Shown piece by piece: positions 8,327-16,007 of a DNA stretch of 40,636 nucleotides. The translations under genes and the position numbers were made by a program. The stretch's first letter is position 1. Every line of letters begins with the position of its first letter. Origin of the DNA: Bacteroidales bacterium (lineage in GTDB: Bacteria; Bacteroidota; Bacteroidia; Bacteroidales; Muribaculaceae); the NCBI GenBank assembly GCA_900770215.1, contig CAAGJW010000050.1, positions 1 through 40,636 on the forward strand, given 5' to 3'. Under the pieces are notes generated by a model. It saw nothing but the letters and a program-made list of their open reading frames with translations, ran no database searches and had not been told where the DNA came from.

Positions 8327-9557
8327 AGGGCTTTATCGTCGACACGATGTGACTGGGAGCAATAAGGGTAATGTAGGAGATGACAATGATGCCCACGTTG
8401 AGAAGCAGCAGGGTAGGGATATCGATAGAAATGGGCACATAGCTCATGTAATAGGCCTCGGCATTGAGGCGAATGATGTGGAAATGCTGCTGAAGCAAGG
8501 CCAAGCCTATTCCCAACACATTGCCAATGATGACCGACTTGAAAATCAATTTTGAAGTGAGGTAGATAAAGATGCTGCGTATCGATCGATTGGCAGCGCC
8601 AAGTGCCTTAAGCATACCTACCATCTTAATGCGCTCAAGCACAATCATCAGCAATGCTGCAATTAAAGTAAAAGATGATACTATTATCATCAAAATAAGA
8701 ATGATTGCGACATTCATGTCAAGCATTCCAAGCCAAGTGAAATAGGAAACGTTGTTGTTTCTGATTTGAGTGACTTGATAAAGAGTGGGGGAGTTGTGGG
8801 CCACCATCGACTGGCACAGGTCGGTATAAACCCTGTAGCAGTCATCGTCGAGCGCGTCGAGACGATTCAAGTTGATACCCACATAGTTGCCAGTAAACGG
8901 ACTCCAATTGTTGACACTTTGCAATAGCGAGATGTTGCCCACAATATAAGTTTGGTCAACGGCATCAAAGTCGGTATTATAGATGCCCACAATTATCGAA
9001 CGGCGCATTTTCACCTTGTTATCGATAAAATAGGTGAAAATCTTGTCACCCACGTGCAGCTGCAACTGCTGGGCCATGTATTTAGAGATAATGATTTCTC
9101 GATTGTCGGCCCCGTCCTTACAATTGGGGACACGCCCTGCCACAAGGTTTTCTTTTAGATATCGCCAATCATAATACCGGTCGACGCCACGATACACAAT
9201 GCCCTTGAAGTCGTTGTCGGTCTTAAGAATAGCAGGCTTCTCGGCAATCAGGCTCATGCTTTCGATGCGCGGCTTGAGCGTCTCATCGCCCAGAACGGCG
9301 TTGAACACGTCATGGGCATCGACAGTAGAATAGTTGTCGTCGATGCCGAGGCCGGCATTGGAAACTTTGAGATGAGAATCGAGAGAATATATCTTGTGCA
9401 TGACCTCGCTCTTAAACCCCATGACAATTACAACCGACAGAATCATGATGACAATGGCAAGCACTATGCCTATCATTGCCACATTGAGGCTTGGCGCATT
9501 GGAATCGGAGTTGCCCGAGAGCTTGAGACGACGTGCTATGAAAAATTCTACTTTCAT
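8304..9557 (-). CDS. FtsX/LolE-like ABC transporter permease
   Basis: Inner-membrane permease with the FtsX/MacB/LolCE plan: one N-terminal TM (about residues 25-47 from Met at 9557), a large periplasmic domain, then three C-terminal TM segments (one starts VAIILILMIIVSSF). It resembles lipoprotein-releasing or related ABC permeases; the partner ATPase is not in this window. I start it at 9557 (MKVEFFIARRLKLSG), the characteristic beginning of these permeases, giving 417 residues. The upstream in-frame Met at 9647 would overlap the divergent gene's promoter region. The closing codons lie inside a hairpin shared with lepA. The substrate cannot be read from the sequence. Confidence 0.85.
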   Translation of the reverse strand: MKVEFFIARRLKLSGNSDSNAPSLNVAMIGIVLAIVIMILSVVIVMGFKSEVMHKIYSLDSHLKVSNAGLGIDDNYSTVDAHDVFNAVLGDETLKPRIESMSLIAEKPAILKTDNDFKGIVYRGVDRYYDWRYLKENLVAGRVPNCKDGADNREIIISKYMAQQLQLHVGDKIFTYFIDNKVKMRRSIIVGIYNTDFDAVDQTYIVGNISLLQSVNNWSPFTGNYVGINLNRLDALDDDCYRVYTDLCQSMVAHNSPTLYQVTQIRNNNVSYFTWLGMLDMNVAIILILMIIVSSFTLIAALLMIVLERIKMVGMLKALGAANRSIRSIFIYLTSKLIFKSVIIGNVLGIGLALLQQHFHIIRLNAEAYYMSYVPISIDIPTLLLLNVGIIVISYITLIAPSHIVSTIKPSSTMQFE

Positions 9558-9566
9558 TACAAGAGG

Positions 9567-9574
9567 CAAAAGTA
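9567..9574 (-). promoter_or_regulatory. Candidate -7 box of the permease gene
   Basis: TACTTTTG on the minus strand matches TAnnTTTG and lies only 10 bp before the start codon, implying an almost leaderless transcript. No good -33 box is visible. Confidence 0.35.
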
Positions 9575-9601
9575 GCAAAAATTGCCGAAGATTTTCGTTT
9601 A

Positions 9602-9624
9602 TTGGCAATATAATATTAATTTTG
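9602..9624 (+). promoter_or_regulatory. Candidate promoter of the membrane-protein/smpB unit
   Basis: TAATTTTG at 9617-9624 fits the -7 box, with TTGG starting 15 bp upstream, the same short arrangement as before lepA. Start near 9631, and the gene starts at 9657. Confidence 0.4.
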
Positions 9625-9656
9625 CACGAAATTTGCGGAGAAATCAAGATGAAGAT

Positions 9657-10208
9657 ATGAGCCTAATAAAAAACATAGCACTGGTGATTGTTTCGCCCAA
9701 GATGGGGTGGGAAGAAATCAACTTGTCGGGTTATCCCACCCACAAAGTACTGCAAGGAGGCTTCTATCCCATACTGGCCTTGCTTGCAATCAGTTCGTTC
9801 TCTCTCATGCTATATGATCCCACGGCATGGACCTTGTCGAAGACGCTGATGCATGCTATTGTCGAGTTCTCCAGCTATTTTGCCACCTATTTTCTCACAA
9901 GCTATCTTTTGGGCAGCTTTTATCCCGAGATTGTGAAAACCTCTACGGCCAATGCACGTCTCAACAATTTCATTGCCTACAACTTGATTTTTCTTGTACT
10001 GCTTGAGATATTCAACAATGTGCTTGCCGACGGTTTTTCACCCATCTATTTTCTATTGCTCTACACTTTTGTTATTGTCTACAAAGGCCTTGACTATATA
10101 AACATGAAGGATGAGAAGAAAAAAACAAAATTTGTAGCAATTGCATCGACGTTGATGATATGCTTGCCGCTGGTGTTTCGCTGGACGCTTGAGAAAATGA
10201 TCATTTAG
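9657..10208 (+). CDS. Small integral membrane protein, Yip1-like
   Basis: 183 residues with about five predicted TM helices (roughly 32-53, 64-88, 103-124, 127-148, 158-176) and a short cytosolic head starting MSLIKNIALVIVSPKMGWEEI. The head and TM layout recall the Yip1 family of bacterial membrane proteins, whose role is unclear. I use the start at 9657 because the -7 box lies at 9617-9624 and an upstream in-frame Met at 9582 would precede it. smpB follows after 12 bp, so the two are likely co-transcribed. Confidence 0.75.
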   Translation: MSLIKNIALVIVSPKMGWEEINLSGYPTHKVLQGGFYPILALLAISSFSLMLYDPTAWTLSKTLMHAIVEFSSYFATYFLTSYLLGSFYPEIVKTSTANARLNNFIAYNLIFLVLLEIFNNVLADGFSPIYFLLLYTFVIVYKGLDYINMKDEKKKTKFVAIASTLMICLPLVFRWTLEKMII

Positions 10209-10220
10209 AATACAACCACT

Positions 10221-10673
10221 ATGGCCGAAAATAAAATAAACATAAAGAATCGTAGAGCAACCTTCGACTACGAAATTGTCGAGACTTTTACTGCGGGCAT
10301 GGTTCTGACGGGAACCGAGATCAAGTCAATCAGGCTGGGAAAGGCTGGACTGACCGACACCTATTGCCTGGTTGAAAACCGTGAGTTGTGGGTGAAAAAC
10401 ATGTATATTGCACAATATGCCTTGGGGTCTTACTACAATCACGATGCGCACCGCGACAGGAAGTTGCTTCTCAACCGTAAAGAAATCACCAAAATTGCCA
10501 AGGCGAGTGAGCAACCTGGATACTCCATCATTCCGCTGCGGCTTTTTATCAACGACAGGGGACTCGCCAAGCTGGTAATAGCTATTGCCCGAGGCAAGAA
10601 GCAATATGACAAACGGCAATCTATCAAAGAGCGTGAAGACAGGCGCGACATGGATCGAATGATGAAACACTAA
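10221..10673 (+). CDS. smpB: SsrA-binding protein SmpB
   Basis: RNA-binding partner of tmRNA in trans-translation, which rescues stalled ribosomes. The 150 residues are normal. Family landmarks are visible: NRRATFDYEIVETFTAGMVL, the GTEIKSIR segment near 31-38, and a basic C-terminal tail with KKQYDKRQSIKEREDRRDM. It follows the membrane-protein gene by 12 bp. Its stop codon overlaps tail-to-tail by 4 bp with the stop of the PAP2 phosphatase gene on the other strand, so no separate terminator fits between them. The tmRNA gene itself is not in the window. Confidence 0.97.
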   Translation: MAENKINIKNRRATFDYEIVETFTAGMVLTGTEIKSIRLGKAGLTDTYCLVENRELWVKNMYIAQYALGSYYNHDAHRDRKLLLNRKEITKIAKASEQPGYSIIPLRLFINDRGLAKLVIAIARGKKQYDKRQSIKEREDRRDMDRMMKH

Positions 10674-11452
10674 AAGCGAGCCACAAGAGCCACTCCTGCC
10701 GAACGGGAACCGACATCGTAGTGAGGAATGGCCACAAGTGTGGTTTTACCAGGCTTTTCGCTCAGGCCCAAGAGACGTTGCTCCCAGGGTAGCAGCCAGT
10801 AGGCTGCACGGGCACTAAGCACGCCTATTCCTGCACCAGCGAGCACATCTCCCAGCCAGTGCTTGTTGTTGTAGACGCGTAGAAAAGCCTCGGCCGAAGC
10901 AACGGCGTAGCCCGCCCATCCAGCAGCGTTTCCATATTCCTGCCTCAACAATTCAGCACCGGTAAATGCAATTGTAGTGTGCCCTGAGGGAAAAGAGTTG
11001 TGCCCTGATTTATCGGGTCGTTGCTCATCGGCCACAGCCTTAAGGCCATAGCCCATTGCGGCCATAAACATGTGGGCTGTAGCAAACACAACCATTCGTT
11101 CTCGCAATGGGTGCTTGGCCTTTACGTGAGTTAAACTCAGGGCCAAATAGGCGGCCGATGGCAACACGTGCATATACCTATCAATCTTTATCTGACTGGA
11201 ATTGTCATCAAACCAGCCATTCACAGTCTTATTGACCCCATGCTTATAATTTAAGGCCAACGCCGAACCTGTGGCAATGAGTGCAACGGGAGCCACAATA
11301 TTCTTAAACTCAATGTGAGATTGTGTAGCACCTGTTGTAGAATCAACAGCAATGAGCGTGTCGCAATCAACCGTCCTGGCAATCTGCGCTTGCGAAACCC
11401 AATGGCAAGCGACACACAATGTAAAAGCAATAATAAACTTGAATGCCTGCAT
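10670..11452 (-). CDS. Secreted PAP2-family phosphatase
   Basis: Membrane or periplasmic phosphatase of the PAP2 (phosphatidic acid phosphatase type 2) superfamily. The three signature motifs are present: KAVADEQRP, FPSGHT, and RVYNNKHWLGDV, which give the Lys/Arg, Ser-Gly-His and Arg-His-Asp catalytic residues. Starting at 11452 the protein has 260 residues and opens with a signal peptide (MQAFKFIIAFTLCVACHW, cleavage near SQAQ). A canonical promoter at 11479-11510 lies between this start and the upstream in-frame Met at 11560, which rules out the longer version. Possible substrates are undecaprenyl pyrophosphate, lipid A phosphates or phosphatidyl lipids; the sequence does not decide. Confidence 0.88.
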   Translation of the reverse strand: MQAFKFIIAFTLCVACHWVSQAQIARTVDCDTLIAVDSTTGATQSHIEFKNIVAPVALIATGSALALNYKHGVNKTVNGWFDDNSSQIKIDRYMHVLPSAAYLALSLTHVKAKHPLRERMVVFATAHMFMAAMGYGLKAVADEQRPDKSGHNSFPSGHTTIAFTGAELLRQEYGNAAGWAGYAVASAEAFLRVYNNKHWLGDVLAGAGIGVLSARAAYWLLPWEQRLLGLSEKPGKTTLVAIPHYDVGSRSAGVALVARF

Positions 11453-11478
11453 CAGAATTTCAATTCTTGTTTGAAGCG

Positions 11479-11510
11479 CAAAATTAATGATTACTCCTTT
11501 GCAATCCAAA
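11479..11510 (-). promoter_or_regulatory. Promoter of the PAP2 gene
   Basis: On the minus strand: TTTG (11510-11507), a 20-bp spacer, TAATTTTG (11486-11479). This is a full match to the Bacteroidota consensus, with the start codon 27 bp further on. Confidence 0.7.
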
Positions 11511-11797
11511 TTTTGCAAGGTCCCAGAAATGCCGAGTAAGATCTTAAAAGCACATGCCAAAGGTACCTGAGATTCTCGCTAAATCGTTCTTTTAAGCTTT
11601 TCTTATTGATTGGCATAATTGAACTATAATTGACATTATGTTAAATTTACACAAACAAAAATCATCTGCCCCATTTAGCGAAGAATTAATTCAAATAATT
11701 TATAGTTAAAAATAAATTCAAATTCATCTGACATTCAGATAACTACATCTTGCAATCAACATTCTGGTAAAATGAAATTGTAAAAAAAACATGGAAT

Positions 11798-11831
11798 TTT
11801 GAAATTCTTTAATTAAAAATCTCTACATTTG
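11798..11831 (+). promoter_or_regulatory. Promoter of the aromatic amino acid operon
   Basis: TTTG at 11798-11801 and TACATTTG at 11824-11831, with a spacer of 22 bp (slightly long). The transcript would start near 11838, 13 nt before the leader-peptide start codon. Confidence 0.6.
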
Positions 11832-11850
11832 CACTATCAAACTCAGAAAA

Positions 11851-11904
11851 ATGAAGCGATTTAGTTCATATTATTATTACTATTACTTTTATTTTGATCG
11901 ATAA
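11851..11904 (+). CDS. Aromatic-rich attenuation leader peptide
   Basis: A 17-residue ORF, MKRFSSYYYYYYFYFDR, with 7 Tyr and 3 Phe. The codons run ATG AAG CGA TTT AGT TCA, then six Tyr codons, TTT, TAT, TTT, GAT CGA and TAA. Tyr is read mostly as TAT (five TAT, two TAC). It lies about 20 nt behind a -7 box and directly upstream of an intrinsic terminator and the Phe/Tyr biosynthesis genes. Its role is to sense charged tRNA-Tyr and tRNA-Phe; the peptide itself is unlikely to have a function. It resembles E. coli PheL in concept (Phe-rich, short, in front of pheA) but is dominated by Tyr, fitting an operon that includes tyrA. Confidence 0.82.
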   Translation: MKRFSSYYYYYYFYFDR

Positions 11905-11959
11905 AAGGTGGAATGCTCATTTTTCTATTAAAGTTAAATACATTTGTTTTCAAGATAAC

Positions 11960-11991
11960 ATCCCGCCAACCAATATTGACGGGATTTTTTT
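11960..11991 (+). terminator. Attenuator terminator of the aromatic operon
   Basis: Stem ATCCCG (11960-11965) with CGGGAT (11980-11985), one C/A mismatch, three more inner pairs, a 6-nt loop, then TTTTTTT (11985-11991). It lies 26 bp before the pheA start codon and after the promoter, as an attenuator would. Confidence 0.85.
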
Positions 11992-12017
11992 CATTTGGGG
12001 AAATACAAGATTACATT

Positions 12018-12863
12018 ATGATTTACAAAGTTGCCATACAAGGAGTTGCAGGATGCTTTCATGAAGCAGCCGCTCGTGAATACTTTCGAGGTCAAGATAT
12101 TGCGACAATACCTTGCGACACGTTTCACGACATGTTTGCCTTGCTTCACGACGATGCTTCAATGCTTGGAATAGTGGCTATCGAGAATACAATCGCCGGG
12201 AGCCTGCTCCAGAACTACGACTTGTTGCGACAAAGTAATGAGATTATCATAGGCGAGCATAAAATGCACATTTCTCACGCCATAGCAGCCCTGCCCGGAC
12301 AGACAATAGACGACATTGTCGAGGTCAACTCTCACCCAATTGCCCTGCGCCAATGCGAGCAGTACTTGCATCGTCATCCCAAGATGAAAGTGGTGGAAAC
12401 CAATGATACTGCAGGAAGTGCCAAGATGATCGCCGAGGGCCGCCTCATGGGGCACGCAGCCGTGTGTGGGGAGTATGCTGCTCAGCTATACGGTTTGCAC
12501 GTGCTTGAAAGCGACATCCAGACCAACAAGCACAATTTCACCCGATTTCTGATTGTTGCCCATCCGGCTGCAGCAAGAGGCCTCCTGCAGAACCAAAACG
12601 TAAACAAGGCCTCGATTGTATTCACCCTCCCCCACACTAAGGGCAGCTTGTCGGCTGTGCTCACTATTTTTTCATTCTACGGGCTGAATCTTACTAAAAT
12701 TCAGTCAACACCTATCATAGGGCGTGAATGGGAGTACCGCTTCTGCATCGACTTGACATTCAACGACTATAAGCGTTACAAGCAGTCGATTGATGCAACA
12801 CGCCCACTTATCAATGATTTTAAAATTTTAGGAGAATATGCACAATGCAATGAGTTACAATGA
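12018..12863 (+). CDS. pheA: Prephenate dehydratase with ACT domain
   Basis: Converts prephenate to phenylpyruvate, the committed step to phenylalanine. From Met at 12018 it has 281 residues: a catalytic domain (about 3-180) with IENTIAGS at 55-62 and NFTRF at 173-177, whose Thr175 is the family's catalytic threonine, and an ACT regulatory domain (about 199-275). The Phe-binding ESRP motif is replaced by IQSTP near 228-232. I chose 12018 because the upstream in-frame Met at 11913 lies before the attenuator terminator. There is no chorismate mutase domain; that activity is in the third gene of the operon. The stop codon overlaps the next gene. Confidence 0.95.
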   Translation: MIYKVAIQGVAGCFHEAAAREYFRGQDIATIPCDTFHDMFALLHDDASMLGIVAIENTIAGSLLQNYDLLRQSNEIIIGEHKMHISHAIAALPGQTIDDIVEVNSHPIALRQCEQYLHRHPKMKVVETNDTAGSAKMIAEGRLMGHAAVCGEYAAQLYGLHVLESDIQTNKHNFTRFLIVAHPAAARGLLQNQNVNKASIVFTLPHTKGSLSAVLTIFSFYGLNLTKIQSTPIIGREWEYRFCIDLTFNDYKRYKQSIDATRPLINDFKILGEYAQCNELQ

Positions 12864-14034
12864 TAATATAGTGCCAGCAAGTCGCGTGCAGCAGGTGAGA
12901 GAATATTATTTCTCGGTCAAGCTCAAAGAAATTGCCCGCCTCAATGCACAAGGTGCTGGCATTGTCTCTCTGGGAGTAGGCGGTCCCGATCGTCCGCCCC
13001 ACCCCAGTGTTGTTGGCACTCTGTGCAACGAGGCACTCAAGCCCGACGCGCACGGGTATCAGCCCTATGTGGGGCTTCCAGCGCTGAGAGAAGCCTATGC
13101 CAAGTGGTACAAAAAATATTTCAACGTCGAGCTGGATCCTGCCAGCGAAATTCAACCGCTCATAGGCTCTAAGGAAGGCATATTGCACATTACACTGGCA
13201 TTTGTCAATCCTGGCGATGGCGTGCTTGTGCCCAATCCTGGCTACCCGACCTACACCTCAGTCAGCAAGCTGGCCGATGCCTCCATCTACAATTATGACT
13301 TGACCGAAGATAATCATTGGGAGCCCGATTTTGAAGCCCTTGAACACCTCCCTCTCGATCGCATTAAGCTCATGTGGGTAAACTATCCAAACATGCCCAC
13401 CGGCCACAAGGCATCGATGACACTCTTTGAGCGTTTAATTAAATTTGGGAAGGAACACAACATCGTGATTGTGAACGACAATCCTTATAGTTTTATTTTG
13501 CACAGGCAGCAATTGAGCATTCTCTCGGTAACTGGCGCCAAAGACATAGCCATCGAGATGAACTCATTGAGCAAGTCTCACAACATGCCGGGCTGGCGCA
13601 TGGGTATGGTGGCCAGCAACTCCACTTTTATTGATTGGATTCTGAAAGTGAAATCCAATATCGACTCGGGTCAATACAAGCCTATGATGCTCGCAGCTGT
13701 CAAGGCGCTTGAGTGCGATAGTACTTGGTATGAAGAGTTGAACGCTGAGTATCGCAAGCGGCGAGTCATTGCCGAGCACATTCTGAATGCACTTGGCTGT
13801 CATTACGACCAGGAGCAAGCAGGCCTGTTTGTGTGGGGAAAAATACCCGATCGCTATGCCGATGCTGCTGCGCTGGCCGATGAAATTCTATATCAAGCAC
13901 ATGTGTTTGTAGTACCCGGGTTTATATTCGGTAGCAACGGCAACAGGTATATACGCATCTCGCTGTGTGCCACTCAAGACAACCTGCGAGAAGCATTAAG
14001 ACGAATAAATCATTACATAAAACAACATATTTAA
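12838..14034 (+). CDS. PLP-dependent class I/II aminotransferase
   Basis: Fold-type I aminotransferase of 398 residues. The PLP-binding lysine is Lys246 in SLSKSHNMPGWRMG, the conserved NYPNMPTGHKAS stretch (NxPNNPTG-like) is near 181-192, and an Arg near 373 in YIRISLCA should bind the substrate carboxylate. Its place between prephenate dehydratase and DAHP synthase indicates transamination of phenylpyruvate and hydroxyphenylpyruvate, or of prephenate to arogenate. By sequence it also resembles aspartate and LL-diaminopimelate aminotransferases, so specificity is inferred from context. The start at 12838 overlaps the pheA end by 26 bp; AGGAG stands 3 bp before it. An alternative Met lies at 12850. 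Translational coupling is likely. Confidence 0.9.
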   Translation: MHNAMSYNDNIVPASRVQQVREYYFSVKLKEIARLNAQGAGIVSLGVGGPDRPPHPSVVGTLCNEALKPDAHGYQPYVGLPALREAYAKWYKKYFNVELDPASEIQPLIGSKEGILHITLAFVNPGDGVLVPNPGYPTYTSVSKLADASIYNYDLTEDNHWEPDFEALEHLPLDRIKLMWVNYPNMPTGHKASMTLFERLIKFGKEHNIVIVNDNPYSFILHRQQLSILSVTGAKDIAIEMNSLSKSHNMPGWRMGMVASNSTFIDWILKVKSNIDSGQYKPMMLAAVKALECDSTWYEELNAEYRKRRVIAEHILNALGCHYDQEQAGLFVWGKIPDRYADAAALADEILYQAHVFVVPGFIFGSNGNRYIRISLCATQDNLREALRRINHYIKQHI

Positions 14035-14036
14035 CT

Positions 14037-15134
14037 ATGACAGAGAGACAACAACTATTGCAAGATATCAAGCCCTTGAGTTTTGACGGTGTGAATCCCC
14101 AAAAGCCACTTGTCATTGCGGGTCCGTGCAGTGCCGAGAGTGAAAGCCAGGTGCTCGACACGGCCAAGGCCTTGGCAAAAAACGGCATAAAGATATTCAG
14201 GGCCGGCATATGGAAACCGCGCACAAAGCCAGGAGGCTTTGAAGGCGTGGGCATGAAAGGACTCTTGTGGCTGCAAGAGGTCAAGAAAGAAACTGGCATG
14301 TTGACGGCTACCGAGGTGGCCAATCATGAACATGTGATTGCTGCGCTCGACTCGGGGGTCGACATCCTGTGGATAGGAGCTCGCACCAGTGCCAATCCCT
14401 TTGCCATGCAAGAGATTGCCGATGCGCTGAAAGGGCACAATGATGTGACTGTGCTGGTAAAAAACCCTGTAAATCCCGATATCGAGTTGTGGATAGGCGC
14501 AATGTTGCGCATCTACAATGCTGGCGTGCGGCGCATTGGTGCAATTCATCGCGGTTTCAGCACCTATGGTAAGCACTTGTTCCGCAACGAGCCTCAGTGG
14601 CACATTCCCATCGAGCTGCACCGCCGCATTCCCAACCTGCCCATCTTGTGCGACCCCTCGCACATGGGAGGCAAGCGTGAGCTCATAGGCCCCATCTCCC
14701 AGCAAGCTCTCGACATGGGTTTCAACGGGCTCATCATAGAATCGCATTGCAATCCCGATTGTGCCTTGAGCGACGCTAAGCAACAAGTCACTCCCGACTC
14801 GCTCAATCTTATCATCAACACACTTGTGCTGCGCCAGACCAAGCAATCAACCGAGAATCTGACCCTGTTGCGACAGCACATCGACCAATGCGACAATGAG
14901 CTGCTTGAGGTTCTGGGCAGGCGCATGGCCATTGCCCGCGAAATAGGCCAGTACAAGAAGGAACACAACATGCAAGTCGTGCAGGCACAGCGTTACAGCA
15001 CAATGATGAGCCAGCGCCACAACCAGGCTGAAGAACTGGGCATGAGCGGCGACTTCATTGAAACGGTGATGCAGGCCATACATGAGGAGTCGGTGAGACA
15101 ACAAATCCAAGTTATAAATAGTAAATCACTGTAA
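14037..15134 (+). CDS. Bifunctional DAHP synthase / chorismate mutase
   Basis: Fusion of the first enzyme of the shikimate pathway (phosphoenolpyruvate plus erythrose 4-phosphate to DAHP) with chorismate mutase (chorismate to prephenate). The N-terminal 265 residues are a DAHP synthase of the small beta type: IAGPCSAES at 27-35, KPGGFEG at 64-70, CDPSHMGGKRE at 205-215, ESHCNP at 235-240, which includes metal and substrate ligands. Residues about 272-355 are an AroQ-type helical chorismate mutase (LLRQHIDQCDNELLEVLGRRM). In other bacteria the mutase domain also gives feedback control. I start at 14037, 2 bp after the aminotransferase stop, because the upstream in-frame Met would lie inside that gene. 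Length is 365 residues. Confidence 0.95.
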   Translation: MTERQQLLQDIKPLSFDGVNPQKPLVIAGPCSAESESQVLDTAKALAKNGIKIFRAGIWKPRTKPGGFEGVGMKGLLWLQEVKKETGMLTATEVANHEHVIAALDSGVDILWIGARTSANPFAMQEIADALKGHNDVTVLVKNPVNPDIELWIGAMLRIYNAGVRRIGAIHRGFSTYGKHLFRNEPQWHIPIELHRRIPNLPILCDPSHMGGKRELIGPISQQALDMGFNGLIIESHCNPDCALSDAKQQVTPDSLNLIINTLVLRQTKQSTENLTLLRQHIDQCDNELLEVLGRRMAIAREIGQYKKEHNMQVVQAQRYSTMMSQRHNQAEELGMSGDFIETVMQAIHEESVRQQIQVINSKSL

Positions 15135-15181
15135 AACAGAAACTTTATTACGACAAATTAAATAAGAAATTTAGACAGAAA

Positions 15182-15955
15182 ATGAAAATTTTAATAATGG
15201 GAGCCGGCAAGATGGGCAACTTCTTCTGTGATGTGCTGAGCCGCGAGCACGAAGTGGCGATCTACGACATTGATGCCGAACGCTTGCGGTTCACATTCAA
15301 TGCTTTGAGATTTACAACCATGGACGAAGTCAAGGAGTTTGAACCCGAGTTGATGATCAATGCAGCTACAGTAAAATATACCATTGCAGCTTTCAACCAA
15401 GTACTCCCCTATCTGCCAGACGCTTGTATTATCTCCGACATTGCTTCGGTCAAGAGCGGGCTACCTGATTTCTACGCAACTTGCGGCCATCCCTTTGTGA
15501 GCACACACCCCATGTTTGGCCCCACATTTGCATCGCTCAACAACCTGAGCAACGAGAACGCTATAATCATAAGTGAGAGCGACCACTTGGGAAAAGTATT
15601 CTTTAGAGACCTATACAACCAGCTTCACCTTCACATATGTGAGTACACCTTTGAGCAGCACGATGCAACGATATCCTACTCGTTGTCGATACCTTTTGCA
15701 AGCACACTGGTCTTTGCCAGCATCATGAAGCACCAGGATGCTCCAGGTACCACGTTTAAGCGGCACATGGCCATCGCACGCGGATTGATGAGTGAAGACG
15801 ACTACTTGCTACAGGAAATTCTCTTCAATCCCAGAACAAGCCAGCAGCTCGACAAGATCAAGTCACAGCTCGACCGGCTGCAACACATCATCGATCGCAA
15901 AGACGAGAGTGCAATGAAGCAATACTTGAACGAGGTGCGGCAAAACTTGAAGTAG
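15182..15955 (+). CDS. tyrA: Prephenate dehydrogenase
   Basis: NAD(P)-dependent oxidative decarboxylation of prephenate (or arogenate) towards tyrosine. The Rossmann motif GAGKMG lies at residues 7-12 and an acidic residue at the end of the second strand (YDID) suggests NAD. STHPMFGP near 113-120 is the family's substrate-binding His-Pro segment. At 257 residues it is a short, single-domain TyrA without ACT or mutase domains. It closes the operon, 47 bp behind the DAHP synthase gene, and competes with PheA for prephenate. A weak bulged hairpin (15956-15980) follows, without a T tract. Confidence 0.93.
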   Translation: MKILIMGAGKMGNFFCDVLSREHEVAIYDIDAERLRFTFNALRFTTMDEVKEFEPELMINAATVKYTIAAFNQVLPYLPDACIISDIASVKSGLPDFYATCGHPFVSTHPMFGPTFASLNNLSNENAIIISESDHLGKVFFRDLYNQLHLHICEYTFEQHDATISYSLSIPFASTLVFASIMKHQDAPGTTFKRHMAIARGLMSEDDYLLQEILFNPRTSQQLDKIKSQLDRLQHIIDRKDESAMKQYLNEVRQNLK

Positions 15956-16007
15956 CACTGTGATGGGCGTGCCCATAGTGTGACTACAATTTACAATTAT
16001 GTGGTCA

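Larger units (their letters stand above)
11453..11850. other. Intergenic region between PAP2 gene and aromatic-operon leader
   Basis: About 400 bp of AT-rich DNA. It holds the PAP2 promoter (11479-11510) and the aromatic-operon promoter (11798-11831). I see nothing recognisable between 11560 and 11797. Confidence 0.6.
11838..11991 (+). promoter_or_regulatory. Tyr/Phe transcription attenuator of the aromatic operon
   Basis: The leader holds a 17-codon aromatic-rich ORF (11851-11904), an antiterminator strand at 11907-11915 (GGTGGAATG) just after its stop codon, and a terminator hairpin (11960-11985 plus seven T). The antiterminator strand can pair with 11959-11967 (CATCCCGCC) in eight of nine positions, including one G.U pair; this removes the left arm of the terminator. 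A ribosome stalled on the Tyr/Phe codons leaves 11907-11915 free, so the antiterminator forms and the operon is read. A ribosome that reaches the stop codon covers it, so the terminator forms. The geometry is seen in the sequence; the mechanism is inferred from ribosome-mediated attenuators such as E. coli pheL-pheA. Confidence 0.8.

Noticed and set aside
11913..12017. In-frame upstream extension of pheA starting with MLIFLLKLNTF.
   Set aside because: The extension spans the attenuator terminator and has no match to prephenate dehydratases; Met at 12018 fits the family start.
15956..15980. Bulged hairpin between tyrA and rlmH, considered as a terminator.
   Set aside because: The stem is interrupted by a 3-nt bulge and no T tract follows on either strand; left as a note only.
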